Assembly: GCA_947000775.1 (NCBI GenBank) | Contig: CAMQGK010000008.1 | Coordinates: 7,838,501-7,902,500, forward strand | Direction: 5' to 3' | DNA from: Pterois miles | Lineage: Eukaryota > Chordata > Actinopteri > Perciformes > Scorpaenidae | DNA: 64,000 bases | Shown here: positions 40,201 to 52,200 of the stretch, piece by piece | Layout: each line of letters begins with the position of its first letter | How positions within the stretch are numbered: position 1 is the first letter of the stretch | Program-made: the position numbers and the translations under genes | The notes under the pieces: model-generated | The model's database searches: none | Seen by the model: only the letters and a program-made list of their open reading frames with translations | Told to the model about the DNA's origin: nothing

Positions 40201-43200
40201 GTACAGGACTGATGGTCCAACAGTGGCAGGGAGCCCAGAACAACAGGAGCCCATTGGTCTGAACAGTGGCTATCTAACACACCAGAGACAGGAGAGGTGG
40301 AGGGAGAAGGGGAGGGATAACAATGAAGACAAGATTGAAACAAAAAGATAGAAACTAAGCAGTCTGACATTCAGAACTTTTACTTTTTGTGCCTGTGCAT
40401 CTCATCCAATCCAAATCACTGCCCCTATCTGAGCAAATTGACATAAACTGATATAGAAGCCAAGGCTCAAGACAAATCTGGCACTATTCAGCAGTACTGT
40501 CAGCTTACATCTGTCTTCCACGTCTTCACCTGCCTCTTTCAGAGAACATAATCCAGCGCTATGGCAACCTCCCAGGTGTCCTACACATGATTGAGCTGGA
40601 GAAAGGCAAGACGGGCCTGGGCCTCAGCCTGGCGGGGAACAGGGACCGCTCTCGCATGAGTGTGTTCGTGGTGGGGATAGACCCCAACGGGGCGGCCGGC
40701 AGGGACGGACGTATGGTAGTGGGGGACGAGCTGCTGGAGGTAAGATGTGTGTTGATTGTGGTTCTCAACTCTGCTGGGTTTGCAGGATAAAGTTACATAA
40801 TCTAGAACGTAAACACACTATATCATTGTTTTATATTACATATTTACGCGAAAAAATGTGTATAATTCTATATTTTTGTACCCCGTCAGATCAATGGTCA
40901 AGTCCTTTATGGCCACAGTCACCAGAATGCATCCTCCATAATCAAGAGCTCTCCATCCAAAGTCAAAATCATCTTTGTCAGGTATAAAAACACTACTTCT
41001 TCCTATAAGACCTTCTATGAATAAATTTCCATGGCAACAGCAGCTACATTTCACTGTAAGACTACTTGCGCTGAAAACTGGCTGGAAAAAGTTGAAGTCT
41101 ATTGTAATGTTATTCAAAATTCAATAGAGGGAGCTATTGTAATTCAACAGAGGGATTCACTTGAGGGTGAAGTGCTCTAAACCCTATTCAGTGGTGACAA
41201 ACATGTTCGTCCTCATGCACATATCAGAGAAGAAGGATATTTATGAGCTCAAACCATCCGTCTTTTCTAGGTTTGCATTAGTTTTACATACATTTGTCAA
41301 AATGTATATTAGCACGTCATGGTGACATTTGACTATGAAAACAGTGATTTACCCACGGCTATAGCTGCAACCCAAATCTAACAGTACACACTAGTTGGGG
41401 CAGCTGTAGAGCAGGTCATTCACCAATCGAAAAGTTGGCGGTTCGATCCCTGGCTGCTCCGGTCATGTGTCGATGTGACCCTTGAGCAAGGCACTTAACC
41501 CCAAATTGCTCCAGAAGGCATAGCCATCGGTGTATGAATGAGATGAATGAGTATTTAGATTAGATCCTGATGGGCTAGCACCTTAGCAGCCTCTGCCATC
41601 AGTGTATGAATGTGTGTGTGTGTGTGTGAATGGGTGAATGTGACATGTAGTGTAAAGCGCTTTGAGTGGTCAGATGACTAGAAAAGCACTGTATAAATAA
41701 ATTCTAAGCAGGTTTTGTATATGTAGTGTGGAAAATAAAGTATGTCATTATGCACACTAAAAACCCTTAATTTAAGTGTGCTGATGTGTACTATTCTCCC
41801 ACAATGCAATGCACAAAGGAAATGGAAACTCAAACTAATTGTGGATGATGGTGAAAAAGCTCCAGGAAAAACATATAAAAAATAATAATATATAACTTTT
41901 TTAAAAACAAACAGCATCTGAAATCGCATGCTATGAACTACATGTACTATCGTTCAACATACTTTATGTGAATAGACAGAACAGACTGAGCACAAATTTA
42001 CGTCGTTACCTACCCTTTGGACATGTGTAACCACTGTAACCCGTACCAAATGATGATTTGTGAGAATCATAGTCTGAAGTACTTTAAAAACTATATTACA
42101 CCTGTAGCAAAGTAAAATCTTATACTTACACTTAAATTGAAGCATTATTTATGTTACAGAGCTGTCTGCCAATGCCTGTTATGAATGCTGTTGTCACTGC
42201 TGCATTGTGGGATATTTATGTCCAGCATTTACATACTGTAATATTTCACTGGAAATAGTATGCAATTCATGTGCTAGTTTCAGGCACTAAAAAAAATCCC
42301 ATATACTGTTTTAGTGTACTTTGTTAGGTGTGATTGGGAGTTGCAGTTGATTGAAGTATCGTATCATTTCCTGATATTATAAAACAGTGAATGCTCATTT
42401 CTTATACACTATCTGTAAAAACAGTACATTATAAGATGAGTATGTCGTATAAGCCATACAGTTCAGTATGCAGTATGAAAGTAAGACGTAGCAGCTGACA
42501 TATCGGCACAAAGATGTTTGACCCTTGACTCTTCCTCAAACAGTCCTTGCCAGAATCACACTACTTAACCTTGTACTTAACTCACGTCCCTTTCCTGACC
42601 CCCTGAAAGAGACACTGTGGCCAGCCCACGTAAATCATGGCACCGCTGTCACAGAGCAGAGAAGTGACGATTTACACTGAGTTATGACTCTTTGGAACAG
42701 GAACACGGAGGCGCTGAACCAGATGGCTGTGGGACCGGTGAGGGAACATGATGGAGACACAGTGGAGCCCAACGCCGAGGTAGACCTGCGATCGCAGCCA
42801 CACACGTAACGCACGCTGCACAAATGCTGCAACAGACTATGCAGATGTTAGGGAGCGGGGTTCAAACCGCATAACTCGTACACTAACTATTGGTATTTGA
42901 CTCTATTCTTGTGTAATTTAGTTTTAACGCTGTGTCATGCTCCTGAATTGTTCCCAAAAGTCTCTTTGTGAGGTCCTTCCAAGCCTGTGCGTAACTCCCA
43001 AGACAACTAAAAACCACAAACACACTCCATACTGTACTCCCACTAGCTAACACACACGAACACAAGTCTCAGTTATTTACTTCATACTGTATCAACTAGC
43101 GAAACAACTGCTGCTAATGGCGATGCTGACACTTCAAAACATGTGCATCACATTACAAAGCCGAAGGTGAGACACACTGGACCCCCCATACACAACACAC

Positions 43201-46200
43201 ACACACACACCCACACACCCACAAAGACATGACAACCCTGTTCTTTTGAAAATAAAGACAATGATAGAGAGGAAGTCCTGGAAGCAATGCTATAATGAGG
43301 GAGGTGTACACACAAAAAAAGTCAATGGGGTATGGCAGAGAAAGAGAGAGGGAGCGCACAGGAGCAGTCAAGTCTGACAAGCTGCCAGAGAAGAGAAAGG
43401 AGACAGAAAATCGTCAAATAAAAGGGTGAATAAACAAAAAACGTGGATGGGAGAAGTTCCAAAGGGACATAAAGGATCAGTTCACCCAAATAATACAAAG
43501 AGGAACAGATTTTTACCCCCCATGGCATCTACTTTCTTGCCATGCAGATATTTTCAGATGTCAAGCATTTGAAAAAGTCACAGCAATGTGACTTTCCAGA
43601 AAAAAGTTCCCACAGAAAACTGCCTACAGTGAAGTTTGTGGATTATTTTGAGCTTTTTGAATGTCATTCATCGATACTTTGAGCAACACCGATCCAGCAC
43701 CATCCATTCAGCTCCATCACACAGCAGAAGTCTCATCTGGGATACCTGAACATCTTACCCTTTAAACTGACAAGAAATGCATGACTATATGCAACAAGAG
43801 GTAACTTGGAAAACATTTGTTTTATCATTCCAGTGAACTGACCCTTTAAAAAGAAAGGAGTGAATAAGAGACTTTGATGGCAGCCAGGTTGGGACTATCC
43901 ATATGGTGTGTAAGGCGGCAGGGGACGACATGTAACTTCAGCAGCAACTGGGCAGCTCATTGATAAGCATTGACAAGCACATAAAGTCTCCACTGGGAAC
44001 AACAGATCAGTAGTGTGAAGGATGTAAGGGGAAGCTGTGGCTAACTATCTTTCAGGAGAAAGTTGTCATCATTAATGCTGGTTTTTCGTAGCTGCTGCAG
44101 CTCTATTATTGAGCTAAAGCAAGGTGTCTGCATCGTCTGCATGTTATGTTCATATGTACTGTATTAGATGACATCAATTTAAATCCTACTTATGTGCTAA
44201 TGTTCTCCAATAGGAGGATGGAGGACTTGGCATGACCTTTGCAGAAGGAAACACTGAGAGTGGAGTCGAGATTCAGAGTATATCTGAAGTAGAAGGACAC
44301 ACTGGCGATGTAGGTATTACATACTGCAGCTAATGGTTTATGAACATTATACAGCTGATTTATAATCATATCATTGTGATCTGCTCCATGTAGGAGGGCT
44401 TCATGAAACCAGGGGACAAGCTCTTAGCTGTGAATGGTGAATCGGTGCTAGGCTACACTGTGGACAAGGTACAGTGTCATTGGAAATAAAGTGGAATTGT
44501 CATATTTCATTGAAAGGCAAGGATTTTCTGTAATAAACATGACATTTTATAAGAGTTACTTAGAAAACGACGGCAGTCATCATGTAAAGAGTTTGATTAG
44601 TAATTATACTGTGAAGGTGAATTCTCTACTGAGAAAAGCCAAATGTCCAGTGAAGCTAACCTTCTCTGCAAATGAGACCCCCTCCTCCTTCTCCTCTCTC
44701 CAGTCAACCAGCCAGGACGAGGAAAGCTCGGATGACATCTTTGCCAGCCTACCCAGCATGCCTAGAGCAGCCACGACTACCCAGAGTCAACCAGAGGTGG
44801 AAGCAGTCACTAGTGAGTCTGCTGTTTGACTTCTTATTCTAGAAGATAAGTAATGGATCAATCCGCTTACTGTACTTCTCCTCTACTGTAGGTCTGAGTC
44901 GCTCGTCCACGCCTTCCACTCTGGCCTGTGACCCGGCGACCTGTCCCATCATTCCCGGCTGTGAGACCACCATCGACATCTCCAAAGGCCGCACGGGCCT
45001 GGGCCTTAGCATTGTGGGAGGCTGCGACACCCTGCTGGTAAGAGTCAAATAAGACTCGGTCAAAACCGAGTGTATGGCTGCGCTGTGTATGGTCAGTCTT
45101 TGAATTTGTGGCTATATTGTTACACAAATAGTCAGTAAAAGTGTCTATAATGTTAAATCCATCCATCTGCGGTCCAGCCAGAAATATGAAGAATTATATA
45201 TTAATGAGGCTGCATCACTTCACCAAAAAGTCTGACTTCTATAATTAACAATGCAAATAATACATAAGTATTTGCACTTTTTACTTTATACAGTCCTTTT
45301 GAAGTATGCTGTAAATTTGTGAGAACTTTAACAAGTTACGTGACTGTACTTTTGAGTCACCACCCACCAAGCCACCCACTTAGGATCTCCGGTGGTGGTA
45401 TAACCCAGGTTCAAAATAGCCATGGTGGCTCAGGAATGTAGGAAATGATGTTGTCACAGCCTCCTCCTCCTCCTGCTGCTGCCGTCCTCTCCTCGGCCCA
45501 TCTATTCTGTCTGCTCAGTCAGGCTTGGGGGAGCAGCTCTTTGTCTGGCCTCAGCCACAGCAGACAATATCCAGCCCAGGAATGTAACCTCTGGACCCCA
45601 AATGACACACACACTGGAACGCAGAGAAAACACGCTGGAAGTCAGGAGCATACACACTCAGAATGACTGTCCAAAATAATGTCTGTCTGCTGTCAAATCC
45701 ATCCCTCTCATTTCCAAATAAACCAATACTGCTCTCACTTCATATCAACTGCTCCTGTTCACCTTCTTTGCTCTGTTTTTTTTTTTTCCTCTCACTCCAG
45801 GGGGCCATCATTATCCATGAGGTTTATGAAGAAGGGGCAGCCTCAAAAGATGGCAGGCTTTGGGCAGGAGACCAAATCCTAGAGGTGCGGTGCACTATAA
45901 ATGAGCATCGTATACTGTATGACCTAGATTATAAAGAGGCTGAACACATTTCAATAGCTGACACGTGGCCGCCTGAGGAGCTTTACCATGAAAGTTTGGG
46001 TTCCCTAGTTCAGTCAAGGATCAAATAATGTGATAAATTCAAATATCTCAAATATATAGAAAAGGTTATATCATTATCAAGCAACAAAAAACTACCATAC
46101 TCAAGAATGAAGCGATTCTTTCTGAGTAAAAAGTCAAAGGAAAATACAGACTAATGTGAATCCTTGGTGTATTACATGGAGAGACGAGTTAAGTATCCTA

Positions 46201-49200
46201 GCTCAACTTGGATTTGCCCTCCATCTGACCTCATGCTTTGTCACAGAGGGAGGGCAGGGGTGGAGCTCTGTTATGGTACCTCAATCAGTAGACCTGAATT
46301 CAAAGGCACACATGCATGCACACACACACACACACACACCCTTAATGACTTAATTGCCCTCTACCATTCATTCTGTCCCCAAGCCAAGCTGTTGTGTTTA
46401 GAAAATAGGGTCAGAGAGGGAAAAGTGAAAAGAGCGGTTTCCCAGTCCACAGCAATGCCATTAGCTACGATGGGAAAAATCCTTTGCATGTCCATGACGA
46501 AGGCTAATGGGGTATTTCCCCCCTTTAATGTGGTAAAAGAAGTTGGACATCAATCCTTAAACTGACCACTCATGCTTCTCACAGACATCTGTGGGAAGGC
46601 TGCTTCCTTTTAGTTAAGTCTTTGTGTTTTAATATTGTCACATTATGGTCCAGTGCTCAGATAGCTCAGCAGTTTGGGTGTCTAAAGAAATGTGACCTCA
46701 GCAGTTTAAGGAAAATTATGTTTTAGCATTAAATTAGACTATTAGCATTTTTCACAGCCCATTGTTGCATTCGGTTTATTATTATTATGTGCAAACACAT
46801 TTGTTTTTATGAATTTAAAATGAACTGTAGATAAAGTGCAGCACATATTTCTAGTCTTTATGCATACATTTCAGTGTTTTTTCTAAATATGAACAATAGG
46901 CCATTTCTCTCTTGTAACGTGAAAATATGATGCATATATTTTTTCTGTTGCTCCTCTAAAAGAGGTCAGTGGTTGCTACAGTAGGCCAACCCCATGTTAC
47001 TGTGGCACACAAACACTAACCTCCTTCTTTCTCGTTCCAGGTGAACGGCATTGACCTGCGGGCCGCCAGTCACGATGAAGCCATCAATGTGCTGCGGCAG
47101 ACCCCGCAGAGAGTCCGGCTGGCGGTCTACAGGGACGAGGCCCAGTACAAGGAGGAGGACCTGTGGGACTCGTTCACCGTGGAGCTCCACAAGAAGCCTG
47201 GCCAGGGTCTGGGCCTGAGCATTGTAGGGAGGAGGTGAGAGAGAGATTCATTATTAGTACTAGTATGTAATTAAGTTGCTTTTTGGGGTCACAAAAAGAG
47301 TTATAGTATTTAAGAATCTCCATATATGCAATTAATAGTATGAGTAGAAATAAATTACCAAAATAAAAGAACAAACAAAACATGAAAGTAATTAGAATGC
47401 TGCTAATTTTAAGATTAATTGTATTTGGCTTGTCTCGAGAACAAAAACACAGTCAGAGCACAACCATAAATAAAAAGTAGGCATAGAATCTTATTGGACA
47501 TAATTAGCTTGTAATTTGAGAGTCAGTATAGTTTGACAGTAACTATGAATCTTCTTTTTTTAATGCAGATCACGGGACCACAGGTAATCATTGTTAAAAG
47601 ACTTGTATATTTAGTTTGTAGTATATAGAGAATTAGAGAAACAGAGATCTTATACACACAAACACACCAGGCTTTTTAGATCCACCAATACATAATAAAT
47701 CATAGGTAGTCGTGAGTCGTTGCCTTGTATTTGCTTTCACTATCTTTGGGCCTTTTTCTTTTCGTTTATAGTTTTGAGATTATCAAAATTGGATTTGCAC
47801 CTATAGAACTAAAATCATAATGACACACTTATTGGATAATTTATACAAAATTGTATATAAAATTGTTTTGCTACTTATATTTTTTAAAAAACTGGTATTT
47901 CTGTATCAGTATACAGTAATATTATTAGTATTATAGTTCTGTACTATTTGTAGAATTAGATTCCAGTGGTGCTTCAGCTCGTCTTAGATACAAGTAGAGA
48001 GAGCTTCAGGAAAAATAGGTTGGGAACCCTCAGCATATCTGATAAGCTGTTATGTCTGGTGTTTATATGTAGATATTGTAGATATTGACTTCATGATTAA
48101 AAGGTGGTTTTTAAATCTTCTCATGGTTGAACACCTGTTTATATGCCTAGACAGATTGCTAACATGTTAAACATCACAAAAATGAATTCAATCTTTAGAC
48201 AAATACCTCTATTGAGGACACACAAAGCTTCTTATAGGCCATCTGATCATTTTCAGTGGCACTTGTGGTGATCAGGACTCCCGTGTACTGCCAGAGACGG
48301 GGCGGTAAACAACTGCTGGCTGTATCTGGGAGTCTAGCTACTTTGCTCCCATTAGAGCCGTGAGAAAGATTTACAGACGTCTTACCAGGGCTGGCGAATC
48401 GTACACTGTAAACTCAAGTGAGGCTTCTATTCTCGCATTAGCATTTATGTGTTAAAGCACATGTGGGGAAAGGCCTGCTGGTCCACATGCTGACAATTTT
48501 TTACTGTCAGGTGTGTGGAGATGGATCTCACCTCTGGGATAACCCTTTGGAATGACTTACACAGACCACACAAGCATATGGACTGCATATTTTTTTTTTT
48601 TTTTTTTTTGATTCCATGTTTAAATCAATTTGTCAGAAAAATACTAAATTCAGTAACATCTAATAAGACGGGGTGCAGGGTAAAAATGTTGGGGTCGTGG
48701 TTTGAACAGCTTGGACAGCAGCATGCAAATCAACTTTAAATGCAGTTATAAATCTTTGCCTCTGTCACAGTGGTTTTGCTACACAAGTGGAAAAAACAAC
48801 TGAAATGCTCAATGGGATGGAAAAGGCAACAACGTAACCGACAACCTAAAACCCGGGGCTAAAATGGAAAGTGCAAGCTAGCAGTTAGTGGTGAGGAGCT
48901 GTGACAGCCAAGTGTCTCTGGCACTGGGGATCGTACGATCAAGTTGCCTTGCCTTGTGTTAGTTTTATCCACGTGGAGATTTGCACCTCAGATATGCAAA
49001 GTCAACAGTAGAGATGTGCTTTTGGAAAAAAAGACACATCTTTCCTGCAGTTAACTTAATTTCCCAGAGGTCAGTGGTCAGAGCAAGCACATATTTAGTG
49101 CCTACGTTGACCTTCAGCTTTAGACAAAAAAGGACATGCATTTTCCTGTGACAACCAACTGGTTTTACAAACAATATTTTGAAGCTTAGATTTGGGTTTA

Positions 49201-52200
49201 CCGCTCACTGCTTTTTGGCAGACAATAGAACCTCAAAAGCAAAATTTGGGCAAAGAAGTAAAAGCCTAGGAGGGGCTGCTGAGGTGGGAAAAGCAGGTGA
49301 TCAGCACAGCTCACTTTGGTAGGTGTAGACACCTGTCAATCAAGCAAACAAGCCCAAAGACATGCTTCTCATAAAAATATAATATCTCCATATCATCTCG
49401 TTGGTGAAGGATGATTCTTAGAACTGTCACCAGTACACTTATAGCTTCTCACTTTTTGTGCCCGACTGTTGACAGTAAGCCTATGAAGGGTTCAATGATG
49501 GAAAAAAACGTTTATTGAGGTCACCGTTGGGGAAGCAAACACACTCTTTGCTATTAAATATTCCATCTTACCAGGAGTCTGCTGCTTTCCATGGATAGTA
49601 AACCACATTTTTGCTGAAGTCTGTAGGAAAAATCTGAAATCGCTGGATCAATAGTGTAATTCATCAATCACATGTTCAACAACAAAAGTCAGCAGTATGA
49701 TACGGATAAGGTCAACTATTAGAGAAAAATAAAATCTTACAGTACTAAGTGCTATCTCACTATCAACATCTCTGCCTTGCGACCTTTCCTACTAGGAATG
49801 ACACGGGAGTATTTGTGTCCGATATTGTGAAAGGAGGCTTGGTGGACATTGACGGCCGACTCATGCAAGGCGACCAGATCATGTCAGTCAATGGTGAGGA
49901 TGTGAGGTCAACCACTCAGGAGGCCGTGGCTGCACTACTCAAGGTACATCTATCGCACTGGCCCTCAGAAGGAAGCGTAGACCAAAGAGATTCTTAGTCG
50001 ACTAAATCTCATAAGATTTTGTCGTCTAATCAAATTGTTGCTTTAATCAGCAGCTCGGTAAAACTTAGTTTCTCCACAATGAATCACACAAAAACACCAC
50101 TTTAAATCTTGTGGTTACCACAGATGTGCTAATAATTTTCTTGGAAATAAGTCTCTTAGCATGAAAAAGCATTAAAAAAAGACTATTTGACTAAAGAAAT
50201 TTTGACCAAAAACGACTTATTAGTTGATGAATCGACCCCAAAAGAGGGAAAGCCCTCAGGTATAGTTAGTGAAGGACGCATCTGTTTTAAAGTGTGTTGG
50301 ATGACTGCATTAAAAATAATGTGCCTTGTGTTGTAGTGCTGTGTGGGGCCTATAAAAATGGAAGTAGGGAGGTTTAAGGCAGGCCCCTTCCATTCTGAAA
50401 GAAGGCTGTCTCAGAGTAGTCAGGTACTGTAATTTCACATCTTTCAAGAATAGAAATTGCTCTGTCAAAACAACAAAACAGGAAGTGAGAGTGCTGAATT
50501 CTTTGTTTCAGATGAGTGAAACAGGCAGCACCAAGGTGGCCTCTCAGTCATGTTCAGACTCTGGGAACCTTCCCGGTGACCCAGACAAACTAAGTAGGAG
50601 TCCTGATTGTAAGTATTCTCAGAGGTCATATTAATTCAAGGCAGCCGAAGGAAAGATGTAAATTGTGGACAAGGCATCTCAACATTTTGCATGTTTGCTT
50701 CCTTGCAGCTCCAGAGCATCAGCATACCAGAACAGTTGAGTTCACTAAAGGTCCCACTGATTCTCTGGGTATCAGTATAGCGGGCGGCGTGGGCAGCCCG
50801 CTGGGCGATATCCCCATCTTCATCGCCATGATGAACCCTGTCGGCCTGGCTGCTCAGACCCAGAAGCTCAAGGTACGAGATTTACACCTCCCTCTTGGTA
50901 ACCTTTACTCGGCGTCCAGCAGAATACATAGCTTAAGAATTTGCATGCCAGTAAGTCTTGTGTGGGACTTTATGTGAATCTCAGTTATATCCAGAAATCT
51001 CATTCCCACTGACTTTACTCAGTTTGGGACTCCCAAAAGGTCAAGAGCCTAGAGCCTTTAGCAGTGACCTTCACAGTTAAATGACTGACAAAAGCAGCTC
51101 TGTGTGACACAGACCGGAGGAAGACAATAGCCATTGCTAACATGTAATAAATCTCCCACTCCTGCATTCAGATCGTTAAGCCTACAGAAGGGCTCATTGA
51201 AGTGAATGGGGCGGGGAGATCTAGAATAGTATAATCATGCTGCTTTTCAACCAGGAGTGAGCGATGAGAACACTACATAATGAAATTACTCAAGCAGGCA
51301 TAGTTTTGCTTTTGTATGGCGTTAAATTTTGAAATAGTATTAGCCACATCCTCTTCATCATGCTGGTTTTATAGAATAAGGAAACATTATAGAAAGTAGT
51401 ATTTTTGTTACATTTTCATTGTTTTTACCATTGTTTCCAACTAGGGCTGTCAAAGTCTACGTGATGACACATAACGCTAATTGGTTTTAAAGCCAGTGAT
51501 TTCTTTAATGCATTAACCCAACTTCTGATTTTTAGGTTGTGAAGATCCTGGTATCATATGAAACTAGAGATTGATTGATTGATTTCCAATAATAAACACA
51601 TACATTCATTTGCATAAAGCAAGCATATTTGCCCACTCCCACATTGATATGAGTATAAAATACTTGATACTTGCGATTCATTTGTGATTAACTATGGACA
51701 ATCAAGTGAATAATCGTGATTGAATATTTTTAATCGACTGACAGCCCTATTTCCAACCCAAACACTGACGTGTCATAAATATGGATACGTCAGCTTCACC
51801 GGTGAATGTGACAAGTTGTTTTTCTCTCATGTATCCCTTTTAAATTGTACTTTCCAGATTGGGGACCGCATTGTCAGTATCTGTGGAACCTCTGCTGAAG
51901 GCATGACCCACTCTCAGGCTGTCACTCTGCTCAAGAACGCCACCGGCACAATACAGCTGCAGGTCTTGAAGCATAAACATGCACACTAGTTGTCTCAATC
52001 TTTTCTGTTCTAATTATATAAACCCGCACACACCGTTAGATAATATACAGATGAATATGCACTCTATTCTTCACTTTATCTGCGTACAAAGTTTTCACCT
52101 GAAAAGTTGAAGGCTGCCAGCGGCAGACTTTGAAGCGCCATAAAACTAGTCTCCCTCATCCAGCATTACCACCATGCTATCTGTATTTATCTTGCAAGTC

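Noticed and set aside
41438..41462. Possible tRNA gene (B-box GGTTCGATCCC)
   Set aside because: The head does not fold as a full tRNA and is followed by a SINE body and tail; it is a SINE promoter.
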